Positions 22,980 through 34,953 of a stretch of DNA of 64,000 nucleotides are shown here, piece after piece (position 1 is the stretch's first letter; the number at the start of each line of letters is the position of its first letter). Both the position numbers and the translations under genes were made by a program. Source of the DNA: Heloderma charlesbogerti (Eukaryota; Chordata; Lepidosauria; Squamata; Helodermatidae); NCBI GenBank assembly GCA_026122225.1, contig JANEZZ010001904.1, positions 372,001 through 436,000 of the forward strand, read 5' to 3'. A model generated the notes under the pieces. The model made no database searches and had not been told where the DNA came from. It saw nothing but the letters and a program-made list of their open reading frames with translations.

Positions 22980-23185
22980 GTCTTCTGAATACAAGAGCCA
23001 GTGTAGTGCAGTGGCTAGAGTAGACTTCCCCAACCAGATGCCCTCAAAATGCGTTAGACTACAACTTCCATCATCTCTAGCCAGCATGGCCCATGGAAGC
23101 TGTAGTTCATCACTACTGGAGGGCACTAGGTTGGCAATGACTTGGTTAGACTGTTGGACTAGAACTGAAGAGACCCAGGTTTAGG
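22980..23185 (+). repeat. tRNA-derived SINE split by a MITE
   Basis: GAGCCAGTGTAGTGCAGTGG at 22993 and GTTGGACTAGAACTGAAGAG at 23152 form the tRNA-like head of a MIR/CORE-like SINE, interrupted by the MITE 23022-23140. The minus-strand copies at 35868 and 63290 show the same head. Confidence 0.6.
23022..23140. repeat. Palindromic MITE, copy 4
   Basis: CTTCCCCAACCAGATGCCCTC at the left is mirrored by GAGGGCACTAGGTTGGCAA at the right, around ACTACAACTTCCATCATC. Inserted in the SINE above. Confidence 0.68.
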
Positions 23186-23538
23186 AATAGAGGAGAAATG
23201 ATTTTGGTTCACATTTTTAATGTGAACCCACTTAATATGCACTTCTTGAAACAATAAATGAACTGAAACATAGTTATTCTTCATGATTTGCACTTCTCTG
23301 CATTTTGTGATACAGTTCTTTGATCAGAGCAGTTGTCAAAGCCTCTGATCCAGGTATACAGTTTGTTCCCCATTCTAAAAATTTGAAATGTGTCTCCTAA
23401 GGCTCAGTTACTGGCAATAAAGGCTTTAAGCTAAAGTATGCGGGCATGTTTTTGTATTTTTGGCCCCGCCCCTTTGCTTTTGGCCACACCCACCACTCGA
23501 ATGCGGCCCCCAAGAGCTTCTCCAGAATTGTATTTGAC

Positions 23539-24169
23539 TTAAAAAAAAAAAAAAGCGCGTACGCAAATGGCAGCCCCCATAGGGAGCCACCATTCGCGTT
23601 CCTTATTTGGTCCCTGTAGTCTACGTAAATCTTTACGTAGACTACGGCAAAAATAAGGGCAACGCAAATAGCGTTGCCCTTATTTTCGCCGTAGTCTACG
23701 TAATCTTTACGTAGACTACAGCGACCAAATAAGGAACAGGAATGGTGGCTCCCTATGGGGGCCGCCATTAGCTGTACACGCTTTTTTTTCTTTTAAAGTC
23801 ACCCGCGATAGGCTACGTGACGATTTACGTAGCCTATCATGGCTGACTTTGCAAATCTAGCCGTGATAGGCTACATTAATCATCACGTAGCCTATCACGG
23901 GGGCGTTTTTCTTTTTTAGTTTTATTGGAATGGCGGCAGCGGCAGCAGGTCGAAAGATCGGCTGCCGCACCCGCCCCTGACGAAGACCCGACGAACCGCC
24001 GCCGGGACCCGCCGCCGGGAGGGACATTCGGGAAAGGTAAGTCCCGTCCCGGGGGAGTGCGGGGGGTGGGGTGTGTGTGGAGAATTTCTCCCCGAAACTT
24101 GTTCGGGGGGCCGAACACGTTGGCGCTCGGCCCCCCGAGGTTTCGGGGAGAATTTCTCCGCCAACCCTA
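23539..24169 (+). mobile_element. Pal-7 (left end missing)
   Basis: The core is the same type as Pal-1, with a palindrome centred near 23668 and a CGTAGTCTACGTAA-type B dyad pair. It ends with the GGGGAGAATTTCTCCGCC end and a decayed CAACCCTA. An outward GGTAAGTCCCG is near 24035. The left terminus is not visible past the A run at 23539, so it is truncated or rearranged. No target duplication was found. Confidence 0.75.
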
Positions 24170-24177
24170 CCTCTAAC

Positions 24178-25130
24178 ACACCCCTTTCTGGAACACTGCC
24201 AGTGGGACAGCAATGGCAGTGGGGTTTCCACTGCAAAACTGGGAAGGCCTGTGTTTAATTTTGTTTTAAGAAATTAAACTCAACCATAAAAACCAGAAAT
24301 ATAAGCTAGCTAGCTACCACAAAAAGTTTGAGTTCTGAATAAAACACATCTATTACTGTACCATAGAACTGTGTTAAAAATGGTTCTTGATACACCCTGA
24401 TGGCTCTAAATCTTTTGGAACTTGATTCTGTAAGGAGGCATAGTTATTTATTTAAGCACAAGCATATCCATTTTCTTTCTGTTCTTTCTGGTTTTTAATT
24501 ATAATTCTTTTTACTGAGTTTATCAAGAAGATACAACAGTAAAATGAATATAAAAAACCAACATAAATTAACTAAGAGACCATATTCAGTGTTGAAAGAA
24601 AAATATAGTATGAAAGACTGAAGGGGGGAAAAAAGTCACAAGTTTATAATGCTGCTTATTTTATGAGCATTTTTTTAGAAAGCAGGGCTACTACCTATAC
24701 ATTCCTTCCTTTTCAGTTTGTTACCACTTCCTCTCTTTTTACTCAGCTTCCAATATATGCTTTAAACCCTCCCTCTCCTTTTGAGGCTCATATACCCACC
24801 TGTTCATTCCTCTCTCCACATGTTTTTAACCTTTTCAAAGTGCATGTTAACAGGGGAATGAAGTTTTCTTTCACTGCTGTAATGTGCAATTTCCCATGAT
24901 CCCTTTGTGAGGTAGCCATGTAAGAATGATATAGGGCAGCCACTAATGCATCACCAAAAAACAGCACACAGGTTTGCATAAAATTTGTATATGCTAATAT
25001 ATCGTGTGGGTGTGTGCATATATGGCTCATATCAAGGCTTCGGATGGCACATTGCAGGCAGTGCTGGCTAGAGTATTCTTCCGTAAAGAGTTGTTGTCCC
25101 AGTAAAGGACTGCCCTCAGTCAGCTGAGGC
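24178..25130. other. No gene recognised
   Basis: AT-rich unique sequence with pyrimidine-rich blocks (24690-24830). Nothing identifiable. Confidence 0.5.
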
Positions 25131-25138
25131 CTTAAGAA

Positions 25139-25933
25139 CAGGGATGTACGAAACTCACTTACCTTTTCGTGGATTGATTTGCAGTGGGGGGGAGGTGCTC
25201 CATCCCTCCCCCCGGAATCCTCGACGAGGGGGGAGGCGATCCAGTTCTCCCCCCCCCTGGAATCCTGCCCAGCCGGCTCCACTCCACGGAAGCTCCGCGG
25301 AAGCTCCGCGGAGCAGCCAGCCAGGCCCGTCCGCAGCTGGATTTCCAGTTGCGGACAGGCTGGTGCGGCCGCAAATGGCGGCCACTGTAGCAGCCACCAT
25401 TTGCATCCAGCCAGGCTGCCGTGATAGGCTACGTAAGTATTTACATAGCCTATCACAGCTAACCCCCCCCCAAAAAACCCAACGTACACAAATGGCGGCA
25501 GCTACATTGGCCACCATTTGCGTTCCCTGTTTTTCGCTGTTCTAGCCTACGTAAATATTTACGTAGGCTATTATGGAGGAGAAAAGGGGAATGCAAATAG
25601 CGTAGTGGGCACTATTTGTGTTCCTTTTTTTCCCGCCGTAATAGCCTACGTAAATACTTATGTAGCCTATCACAGCTGCAGCGATCCAATGGCGGCCACA
25701 GCAGCCTGGCTGCGGCCGGTTCAGGAGACCAGCCGCTGGAGCCACCGTCACTGCTGCATCTGCCGCCGAATCCGCCGCATCTGCCCCAGGTAAGTTCCGT
25801 CCCGGGGGGATTCTGTGGGGGGGTGGGGGGCGGGGGGCAGGAGGCTGTTCCGCCATGGATTCCTGGGGAATTCTGTTACCTGCTGCCCCCCCCCAGACAC
25901 TGGAATCTGTGGTGGAATTCTCTGCCATCTCTA
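25139..25933 (+). mobile_element. Pal-8
   Basis: 795 bp, CAGGGATG to CATCTCTA (slightly decayed ends), perfect duplication CTTAAGAA (25131-25138, 25934-25941). Left end: ACTTACC, an outward donor in complement, near 25157. Right end: CCCCAGGTAAGTTCCG near 25788. B-type dyads near 25422, 25545 and 25635 alternate with A-type dyads. Confidence 0.93.
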
Positions 25934-26166
25934 CTTAAGAAGGCTGGCAGAGCCTGGTCTTTCAGTGGCTCCAGCCCTACTGGATGCTGACTGCAGTTCT
26001 TAAATGCACAGTGTCCATTTCTGCAGTCTCATGCTCCTACATGGCTGAGGGACAAGAGAAGCTGTATGGGAATCATCCTCAGAGTCAGATAATGGCATAG
26101 CCATGTCCTCAGTTTGGGACAATATAGAAGGGGGTGGAGGCTCCCCCTGAAGTGGAGTGACCTGTG

Positions 26167-26497
26167 GTTTAGTGGTTAAGATGCTGAACTGCAGACTAGA
26201 AGGTCGGTATGACAGCAGTTCGAGACCTGAGTGCTGCGTGACGGAGTGCGCTCCCATCTTCAGTCCCAGCTCCTGCCAACCTAACAGTTCGAAAGCAAGA
26301 AATTGCAAGTAGAGAAATAGGCACCGCTTCGGCAGGAAAGGTAACAGCATTCTGTGCACCTTGGTATTCAGTCATGCCGGCCACATGACCACGGAAACAT
26401 CATCGGACAGCGCTGGCTCTTCAGCTTAGAAATGGAGATGAGCACCACCCCCTAGAGTCGGACACGCCTGGTTGGGGACACCTTTACCTTTACCTTT
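26167..26497 (+). mobile_element. tRNA SINE with BovB-like tail (Sauria-type)
   Basis: About 331 bp. The tRNA-like head has GTTTAGTGGTTAAGATGCTG (A-box region) and CAGTTCGAGACC (B-box region). The body ends GAGCACCACCCCCTAGAGTC, then GGACACGCCTGG, then an ACCTTT repeat tail, resembling the BovB 3' end that would recruit BovB machinery. It is flanked by a 42-bp direct repeat (26125-26166, 26498-26539; 3 differences), unusually long for a LINE-mobilised target duplication. Confidence 0.75.
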
Positions 26498-26541
26498 TAG
26501 AAGGGGGTGGAAGCTCCACCTAAAGTGGAGTGACCTGTGAC

Positions 26542-27489
26542 TAGGGATGGCAGAGAATTCTGCCATGGATTCCAATGAGTCCCGTGGCAGAATGGCCTCC
26601 TGCCCCCCTGCGCCCTCACGGAATACCCCCAGGATGGCACTTACCTGGGGCGGATGCAGCAGATTTGGTGGCGGTGGTGGCGGTGGCTCCGGCAGCTGGT
26701 CTCCTGGCGGGCCGTGGCCAGGCTGCTGCCGCCACCATTGCCATCCTTGCAGCCGTGATAGGCTACGTAAGAATTTGCGTAGCCTATCACGGCAACCCCC
26801 CCCCAAAATGCAGCATATGCAAATGGTGGCAGCTACAGCGGCCACCATTTGAGTTCCCTATTTTTCGCCGATTTATCTTACGTAAATATTTACGTAAGAT
26901 AAAATGGTGAAAAAAAGGGGAACTGAAATAGCGTAGTGGGCGCTATTTGCGTTCCTTTATTTTTCGCCGTTCTAGCCTACATAAATATTTACATAGGCTA
27001 AAATGGCAAATAAAAAGGGAACGCAAATAGCGCCCACTACGCTATTTGCATTCCCCTTTTTTTCACCGTAATAGTCTACATAAATATTTATATAGGCTAA
27101 AACGGTGAAAAATAAGGAACGCAAATGGCGGGTGCCGTAGCAGCTGCCATTTGCATACGCCGTTGTTGTTTTTTTGCCCAGCCATGATAGGCTACGTAAA
27201 GACTTATGTAGCCTATCACAGCTGCCTGGCTGGACGCAAATGGTGGCTGCTACGGCGGCCGCCATTTGCATCCGCACCAGCCAGTCTGCAGCCGGAAATC
27301 TGGCTGCGGATGGCCCTGGCCAGCTGCTCCGCGGAGCCGCTGCGGAGCAGAGCCGGCCGTCGAGGATTCCGGGGGGGAAGACTGGATCGCCTCCCCCCCC
27401 CGTCAAGGATTCCGGGGGGGGAGGGACGGAGCACCTCCCCCCCCACAAACAGAATCCACGAAAAGGTAAGTGACTTTCGTACATCCCTA
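26542..27489 (-). mobile_element. Pal-9
   Basis: 948 bp, TAGGGATG to CATCCCTA, perfect duplication CCTGTGAC (26534-26541, 27490-27497). It sits at the right edge of the SINE's 42-bp duplication, so it came after the SINE. Both ends have outward donors: ACTTACC near 26638 and AAGGTAAGTG near 27464. The B-type dyad at 26872 reads TTATCTTACG with the exactly complementary CGTAAGATAA, a matched variant of the usual arm. Confidence 0.93.
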
Positions 27490-27497
27490 CCTGTGAC

Positions 27498-28700
27498 CTG
27501 TCTGATTCTGAGTCCTCCTCAGGATAATGCAGAACCTCAGAGACCCAGGGGACATGACAACCACAAGTCTGATGGCCCTTTATGCTCCCAGAGGTAACTG
27601 ATTATGTTCTACTGCATGTATGAACTGGCTAGTATAATTCATAATAATACAGAGTAGAAGATTCCAGGGCTTCTCTCCTTTACCCTATTAATTGTTATTA
27701 TATTTTTCTTCCTCCTAACTCTGTGTGAATAATTAAATGGCTCAATCACAAATGCTCCTAAGAAGGACTCCTGGACGTCTTGACGGCCAGGCTCCATTCA
27801 ATTACTTCTAGGGTGAGCTTCTTTGCATTGCTACTTTATCATCATCTTTCAAGGAAGATAATGAGCTTTTTTTTCTCTCTTTTACTTTCCCGACGTATTT
27901 AACTTGTCAGCCTGGCATCATTACAACAGTTTTTAGGAGATCAATGGGAGCAAATTAATCTTACTGGTACAGTATAATAAGGTTCAAAGCAATTCTTGTC
28001 TTCAGAGGTTTTCCCAAATTATTCTTTTGATGTAATCACTATTTAGGCCAGTGGCTTGAAGGGGCTGATAAAAGTGATAAGGGGAAATGGCGAAGTGGGT
28101 TGTGCTAAATATTCCTAAACAGAAACAGCTCACTAGATCAAGAAGTATATTATATTTCATGCACATGGTGATACCTTTTGTAAAACAAAAATACATTAAA
28201 TATTACTGTTAGAGGAGACAAAGCTGCTAAAAAAAGAAAAGAAAAGGCAAACTGTCAGGGGAATCTAAGGTGGCAATGACTCTGATATATCCATTCTCCT
28301 TTATGTGCAGTAACCTAAAAATAAAAACCAGTTGCTTCTATGCTGTCTTATGCATTGCCCTGGGGCTGGTGCTTCTCTATTCTGTCATTCATTTTAAAAC
28401 ATCACTCTTTTAAGTTTTCTGAAGCAGTCTAAACCAAAGGCTTTCTTTTCTTTTTCTTGCTATCAGTACTAATTTCCTGTGTTTCATTTAATGCGGCAAG
28501 GATCGTTTTTATTTTCCTCACTTGTCAGACTCAGATCAAAATTTGACACACATTCCTACAGGTTTATTTGTTTGTTTAATATATTTATACATTACTTTTC
28601 AGCCTGTATCAGCCCCAAAGACTAAGCTAGCACACAAATATTACAATAAAAAAGCAAAGATAGTGATGTTGATCCATGAGGGGAAAAAAAATCCAAAATC
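27498..28700. other. No gene recognised
   Basis: Low-repeat AT-rich sequence. No ORF or RNA gene can be supported. Confidence 0.5.
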
Positions 28701-28710
28701 CACAGGTAAA

Positions 28711-28985
28711 TACCTTTATTAGGACCGACAGCAATTCCACAAAAATGTGCAAGCTTTTGAGTTCTCCAGAACTCTCTATCAGGCTAGTTATAGAAAAAGC
28801 AGGGGATTGGGGGGGGGGGACAGAAAAGTCCAAAGATTAGGACAGATGTTGTGGCCATGAGATCTCTTGTTTAAATAGACCCTTCCTCTACCCCATGCCT
28901 TTGTACCACCTAGCCTGATGAAGAGTTCCGGAGAGAACCTGAAAGCTTGCACATTTTAATGGAATTGTGATTGGTCTTATAATAC
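28711..28985. repeat. Foldback repeat with 75-85 bp arms
   Basis: The left arm (28711-28796) contains TTATTAGGACCGACAGCAAT and AATGTGCAAGCTTTTGAGTT. The right arm (28910-28985) is the approximate complement, with TGAAAGCTTGCACATTTTAA and TGATTGGTCTTAT. The loop is about 115 bp with a G run. The repeat type is common in amniotes but I cannot name the family. Confidence 0.7.
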
Positions 28986-29640
28986 AGCATCAGGCCCCTG
29001 CTGGAGGACTCCTCCTCCGACGAGGACCTAGAGCTCCCAGAGATGGATGATGCCATTGAACCATCTATATAGCAGGAGGCTTGGGGGAGCCTGGGCCCTC
29101 AGGGGAGAGAACCACAGGCCCATCCCCCCAGGAAGAGGGGAGCCCTGCTTCAGAAACAGAGGCTGAGTGAGCCCCTTGCCCTGTCCCTGAGAGCATCATT
29201 GCCTTAAGAAGCTAATCAGCAGGGCTCCTGTAAGAAAACCTGCCTGACTGCAAGGAAGGACTCCTCAAGAGAAAGAGACTCCTCATGAGTAGGGATCTGA
29301 CCAGAGAGCTCTAATGAACTGCAGCTGAGCTCTGGGTGGGGCTCAGCAGGCTGTGGCATTAAAAGCCATCAGTGTGCCTAGCCACTGCTAGAAACAAGAT
29401 TGTGTCTTCTACCTTGCTTCCCTGATTGTGCCTGATGCTCTGTACTCCTGACCCATGGACTCCTCCTTGACTCTCCTTCTGGACTGTGTAATGTACCTGA
29501 CTGCCTAACAGTACTGAACCTCTGATTGCTGTCTCAATCACTCCTGCCTTAGCTTGACCCACATATCTGGCTGCTTGCTTGTGCTTTGACCTTTGCCTGT
29601 TTCATTACCTTGCTTCTTGGTTAGCTTCTTCACTCAGAGG
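28986..29640 (+). repeat. LTR-like dispersed repeat, copy 1
   Basis: Shares ordered blocks with 50330-50960: CTGGAGGA(C/T)TCTTCCTCC, GGGGAGAG, TTAAGA(A/G)GC(T/A)AATCAG(C/T)AGGGCTCCTGTAAGA split across positions 29213-29240, and ACTGCAGCTGAGC. An ATTAAAAGCC box and a C/T-rich downstream part suggest a solo LTR, but termini, target duplication and internal genes were not seen. Confidence 0.45.
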
Positions 29641-29654
29641 CTGCGGTAGCCCAT

Positions 29655-30132
29655 TAGGGATGGCATGGCTTTTTGGTTGGGGCTCAAAACCCAATGAGAA
29701 ATTGTCAGCTTGGCCCCCTGGATGCCAGTCTGTGGACCCCAGCGCCTGCCTGACTCAGCACGCACAATCACATGGGCACCTGCTCCCTCAGTGAGCTGCC
29801 TGGCTGGTTGTTTTAAGTCAGTCTCTTACACTTAGGTAAAATGGCTAGCCTGTCCCTGTTGCTGCCATGGTAGCAGGGACAAGAGAGGCAGAATGGAACA
29901 CCCCTCCTCTCCTGACCCCTGCTGCTGCAGTGGCAGCAGGGATACCCCCATGGCTGCTGGCGCCTTGATGCAAGTCACCATCCTGCATAGAAGTGGTGGC
30001 TCACATCGAGGAGCGGGAGCTGCGAGGCATTCCCAGACTGCTCACCGAGCCCTCCAGCTCATTAGGGGGGGGCAGCAGGTAACAAAGCAAGTGTCTGTAC
30101 TTGGCAGGCACAAGCAAGTCCGTCCATCCCTA
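29655..30132. mobile_element. Candidate Z-family element
   Basis: Begins TAGGGATGGCATGGC and ends CCATCCCTA (30124-30132). GGGGCTCAAAACCCAATGAG and TGGCCCCCTGGATGCCAGTC are close to the left part of Z-2 (62385-62440). The 8-bp flanks do not match, so one boundary may be wrong. Confidence 0.5.
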
Positions 30133-30598
30133 TGCCAGTGCAAGACATGCAGGCAATGCCCAACTGTGAAAAAAATTATGTTTACTTTAGGACATTGATC
30201 TTGGGAGCCCAGTTATTGTCTGTTTCTGTTATGACATATATAGTCAGCATATAAAAACCTTTACCACAACTGCCAACTTAAAAACAATCACGACTAGACA
30301 AATTCAAGATCCACTGATCTGTCTATCGAAAGGATATTAGTCAAGCTGCATAAATACAACCTCATCGTTCAGTGGCAGTAGAACTGGTTTAGAGCTTCCA
30401 GCTCCTTGGGATTAGCTGACTGGACTGAGAAGTAGGACATCATCTATTATTGACATCTCAACCCAAACCTATGGATGACTTTTCCCAATGGTTTCACATA
30501 GATGTTAAGAAGTCTGGGGGTAAGTAGAAGTGAGCTAAAATTCCTTGGAATACATTTTTGTGAGGAGAGATCCCTCTTTTTCTTCTAACAAAAGAAGG
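30133..30598. other. No gene recognised
   Basis: AT-rich unique sequence without recognisable features. Confidence 0.5.
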
Positions 30599-31110
30599 TA
30601 GGGTGGACAAACTCACCTGGGTCAGCCCTGCGATCCACTCGACAGGCCCCTGCTGGCTGCTCGCTGTTGCTCATGCTGGGGTGCAAGCCACCCAGCAGTC
30701 TGCGGGCTCCTGATGAGCAGCTGCCTGCTTACCTGCTGAGCTTCCATTGTGCACAAAATGGTGGCTCATTGAGGCAGCAGGATAGGAGCTAAGTGGGAAG
30801 TGCCACGGTGCTTCTCTCTCAGCTCCTATCCTGCTGCCACTGCCGAGCAACCATACCACTCTCCGCTGGGCACGAGCAGAGGGAGGCGCAGTTGCTTGGT
30901 GGTTGTGGTGGCAGGATGGGCACCAAGTGGGAAGTGCCATTCCACTTTCGTCTCGGCTCCCGTCCCGCCATGGCTGCTAAGCAACCACCCCTCTGTCTGC
31001 CAGGCACCAGCAAAGGGAGGTGTGGTTGCATAGCAGCAGCGGCCCCTCATGCTCTCCTTCTATGCAAGGAAAGTGGAAAGGGTTGACAGGTGGAGGGGGC
31101 CTTTTCAGTA
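30599..31110. repeat. Z-like hairpin-rich repeat
   Basis: Contains GGCAGCAGGATAGGAGCT and its complement AGCTCCTATCCTGCTGCC as a hairpin (30772-30838). GAGCAACC...GCAGAGGGAGG and related blocks are shared with Z-2 (62850-62990). The left end is TAGGGTGG; no right terminus was found. The overlapping ORFs on both strands are palindrome artefacts. Confidence 0.55.
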
Positions 31111-31228
31111 AAGGCCAGTCTGACATAAATGGTGGCTGCCGTTTACATAAAATCAGCCTTTACGAAACATGCTGAGTTGGGCAAGGGTGGAGGAACACAG
31201 ACTGGTGTTCAGGGGCCCAAACTGGCAG

Positions 31229-31697
31229 GCGCTATGCTATTTGCTAGGCACTATGCTATTTGCGTCCCCCTTATTTTCACTGTCTTAGTCTACATAAATG
31301 TTTACGTAGACTAAAACGTGCCAAAATAAGGAACCCAAATGGCGGCGGCCATGGCTGCCGCCATTTACGTACGCGCATTTTTTTTTAAATCAGCCGTGAT
31401 AGGCTACATAAACATTTACGTAGCCTATCACGGCTGACTGCAGGGACACAAACTGCGGTGGCTACGGCCACTGCCATTTGCGTCCCTGCTAGCCAGTGCC
31501 CGGATGTCCGGCAGCTGGCGGAGCCGGCCGGCGGCTCTGCAGAATTGCTGCGGAGCACAGCCGGCCAGCCAGGATTCCGGGGGAGGGGAGGAACGGAGCG
31601 CTTTCCCCTGGTGAGGATTCCAGGGGGAGGGATGCAACGCCTCCCCGCCCACCATCAGCATAATCCCCGAAAGGTAAGTTATTTTTGTACAGCCCTA
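31229..31697 (-). mobile_element. Pal-10 (left end missing)
   Basis: The core has TTAGTCTACATAAATG and GATAGGCTACATAAAC dyads (31285-31430) with A-type dyads between. The right end has GCATAATCC, AAAGGTAAGTT (31671) and a decayed CAGCCCTA. The left terminus was not found. Closest in layout to Pal-20. Confidence 0.72.
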
Positions 31698-31699
31698 GT

Positions 31700-32439
31700 T
31701 TGGGTGCTAACTGAAAAAATGATCTTCCTTAAACCAGCTTTAAAGTATTTTTCTTTTTCAATTTCCACTTTGACGTCATTTGCCATACATAAGCCATATA
31801 ACTTGGTAACACTGCAGAGCTGCAGGGCTACTCAAAGTGGGGCAGGGGCAACTGGGGCAATTTGCCCCAGGCCCCCACAAAGCAAGGCCCCCCCTGACTC
31901 AGTTCCTGTGTGTACCATTGACCCCTGCCCTGAACCTGCCAGATTGCTCACCAGAATTCTTGGTACTTTGTTTAAAGTTTCCATAAAAAAGAGGAAGCGG
32001 TACATTAGAGTTAAAGGTGACACTGACTCTCAACATGTAATTGTGCTCTATGGGGACCTCTCCTTGGCCATGATTAAGTAAATATTTTACATAGCTGTCC
32101 ATGAAACAGAATAGATGTTAATTTGAGGCTTAAGCTGGTGATATAATGTATCTTTGGGAGGCTGGAAGGGAGGGGCCTGCTTATGAGCTAGGCCTGCAGC
32201 CCAAGTGTAAGGGAGGCTAAATCCATCATGGTAGGGTAAAATCTTTATGTCTCAGCAGCAATGGAGGTAAGATTGCAACCAGGGCTACCTGCCCTGCCTG
32301 GCCAGTTTGTTGCAAGGAAGAAGGAACAGGGAAATCTTTCAGGAGGGATTCTGCGGCACAGCAGGCAGCTTGTTTTGGTCACAGGATGAACTCCAGGCCC
32401 ACTGAGGAAAAAATTCAAGGACTGAGTGAGTGGATGTCA
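31700..32439. other. No gene recognised
   Basis: A GGGGCAACTGGGGCAATTTG stretch (31845-31865) looks like part of a decayed hAT terminus, but no partner was found. The rest is unique. Confidence 0.45.
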
Positions 32440-32447
32440 CCTGAGAT

Positions 32448-32971
32448 TAGGGATGTACGAATCCCTTACCTGGCTCTACGCAGGGGCATCCACAGTGGGG
32501 GGGAGGCGCTCTGTCCCTCCCCCCCAGAATCCTCCCTGGCCAGCTCCGTGGAGCTGCCAGCTGGGGCTATCCGCAGCTGGAGTTCCGGCCACGGCTGGGC
32601 TGCTGCAGCCACAAATGGCGGCCGTCGTAGCAGCTGCCATTTGCGTCCTTGCAAGCAGCTGTGATAGGCTATGTAAGTATTTATGTAAACTATCACGGCA
32701 AAGAGCAGGGATGCAAATGGTGGCCGCTACGCCTTTTGCACCCCTGCTCTTTGCTGTGATAGGCTACGTAAATACTTACGTAGCCTACCACGGCTGCAAG
32801 GTCGCAAATGGCAGCTGTGGCCAGCCAGGAGACCAGCCACTGCCGCAACCACCACCACCGCATCCGCCCCAGGTAATTTCCGTTGCAGGGGGATTTCGTG
32901 GGGGGTGGGGGGTGGGAGGCTGTTACGCCATGTATTCCAGGAATCCATGGCAGGATTCTCTGCTATCCCTA
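32448..32971 (+). mobile_element. Pal-11
   Basis: 524 bp, TAGGGATG to TATCCCTA, perfect duplication CCTGAGAT (32440-32447, 32972-32979). Two B-type dyads (near 32660 and 32755) lie with A-type dyads. The right end has CCCCAGGTAATTTCCG near 32867. Confidence 0.92.
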
Positions 32972-32979
32972 CCTGAGAT

Positions 32980-34095
32980 TTCTAGGCAAGGTGCCACTGG
33001 AGAGTGATTTTCTGTGGCTGTTACCACAGGGAACGGTATAGGAGTGGTGTGAGGCCAGGTCTGAAGGGAGGGATTCTTCCCGAGTGAGTAGCAGAGAAGG
33101 CCAGCTGCAGGCCACAGCCAGAAGGCCTGTGAGACTGAGCCCCAGGAAGCAGAAAGAAGCTCTGCCTGAGGGGGTGTTGAAATGTAGAGGAGGTACTTGG
33201 GAGAAGCACAACCTGATGCCTACTCCCTTATCCCCATGTAAGAAAAAATGAAGCACATCCATCACCCTGCTTTGATCCCAAGGCAAGGAGGAGCTGCAGG
33301 TAAGAATTCTCAGATGTAGTCTGTGCATGCAAGAATTCTTGCATGTGGCCCCCAGCTTTGTAAACATATGCATGAGTCCTTGTAGGGGGCAGCAGCAGGG
33401 CCCCCAACAGCACACCTGCAGCAGGCCCCATAAAGCCTCTGGGTGGCCCTGAAAAGTTGACGGGGGGGTACCAAAGGCACTATTTATCCGAGGTCCAGCC
33501 CTGCTACTCACCTTTAAATTTTGATACATATAGTTAAAATAATTTGCTAATAACTTCTTTATTTCTTGGGAAAAATTGGTAGGGATAGTTGCCCCTTCTG
33601 AGAGGATTACACCCGACAAGTTTCAGATGAATAGCTGCAGGGAGCTTTGTGGAAGGCCAACCTGTACACCTGGGGCGGGGGGCAAAAAGGTTGTGTTGGC
33701 TTCTCCCCTCTTCCCTGGCTACCTGGTAAACATAATTTGCCACCGAATATTTCAGAGGCCCCCTGTAATTGGAGTCCTCACCCTCCATGTGCTATAGAGC
33801 ATGTTAATCAACACTTAGTCTTTTCTGCAAGCCTTCTAAGTTCTGCTCTTCAGATAACACACAAATTATAGCACTGGGACAAGCAAACATCTCTTTCCAA
33901 GCTTCTCATCCCGGGCCACCCCCTACAAGTCACTCTGTCTTGGACCATCAAAAACCTACACTCGACCTTGCTTTCAGGTGGCACTGCTTGGATACAAAAG
34001 TTTCATTGCCATGGTAGCTTGAGCTGCAGTGCTTCTCTGCTACTGCATCTGAAAACTGTGCTCTTAATGATGGATCCCATCACGTGTTCAGAATG
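32980..34095. other. No gene; one dispersed repeat
   Basis: A segment near 33585-33650 (GACAAGTTTCAGATGAATAG then CTGCAGGGAGCTTTGTG) resembles 41455-41520, so it is an unnamed dispersed repeat. No coding sequence is supported. Confidence 0.5.
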
Positions 34096-34097
34096 GG

Positions 34098-34591
34098 TTG
34101 GGGGTGGGCGGATCACTTACCTGGTTCCGTTCTGGGGCATCCGCTTGGCCGGGGGAGGCGATCCATCGCTCCCCCCGGAACCCTCCCCAGCTGGCTCCGC
34201 TCTGCAGGGAGTCCGCAGAGCTGCTAGCCGGCTCTGGCTGGCCTGCGGATGCAAATACCTTAGGTGTACGGGGCACCATACTCCGGTGTAGGGGGCGCCA
34301 TTTGCGTCCCTGCCATTGGTCGTGATTGGCTACATAAATATTTACATAGCCAATCTCAGCCAACGGCAGGGACGCAAATGGTGCTCGCTTGGCCGGACAC
34401 CATTTTGTTCCACAGCCCAGCAGCGGAAGAAGATGGTGACCCAGACCAGCCGCGGCCAGGTAGGTTCTGTCCCAGGGGGGAATTTCAAGGAGTGGCAGGG
34501 GGTTAGCCCATTCCGCCATGGACTCTGGGGGGCTGGATTCCAAAGAATCCGGCCTCATTGGAGTCTGTGGCAGATTTCTCCGCCATCCCTA
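34098..34591 (+). mobile_element. Pal-12
   Basis: The left end is decayed (GGGGGTGGGCGGATCACTTACC). The right end CATCCCTA is at 34584-34591. The single B-type dyad (34319-34365) reads GTGATTGGCTACA with TGTAGCCAATC in effect, a matched change from GATAGGCT/AGCCTATC. The right donor-like site is CCAGGTAGGTTC (34455). No clean target duplication. Confidence 0.72.
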
Positions 34592-34599
34592 GTCTGGAT

Positions 34600-34945
34600 G
34601 ATGTTACAGAGCAATTCACCAGGAAGTGAATTCATTAGTGACACACTGTAAATTAAGGCAGTGTTCCCAGTGGGCCACAAAGCAAGGCAATGGTTCTAAA
34701 GTGGATATATTATTTATTCATAAACTGAAAAAGCCCTATATATTTCAGAAGTGCTTCCTTTTCATTAACACATGTATTGGAGGTATGTATGTGATTATAA
34801 ATAAGTAGAGTTTATCTTTTATAATGAAATAGTTACAATAGCTAATAAGCTTATTAATAAGGACAAATGACTTCCAATGTAAAATCCCCCCTTTCCACAA
34901 ATATTCCCAAGGAGATAGCAATTGTGTTCTGATCTGCATTTTAGT
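34600..34945. other. No gene recognised
   Basis: AT-rich spacer between two Pal copies; nothing identifiable. Confidence 0.5.
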
Positions 34946-34953
34946 CAGGGATG

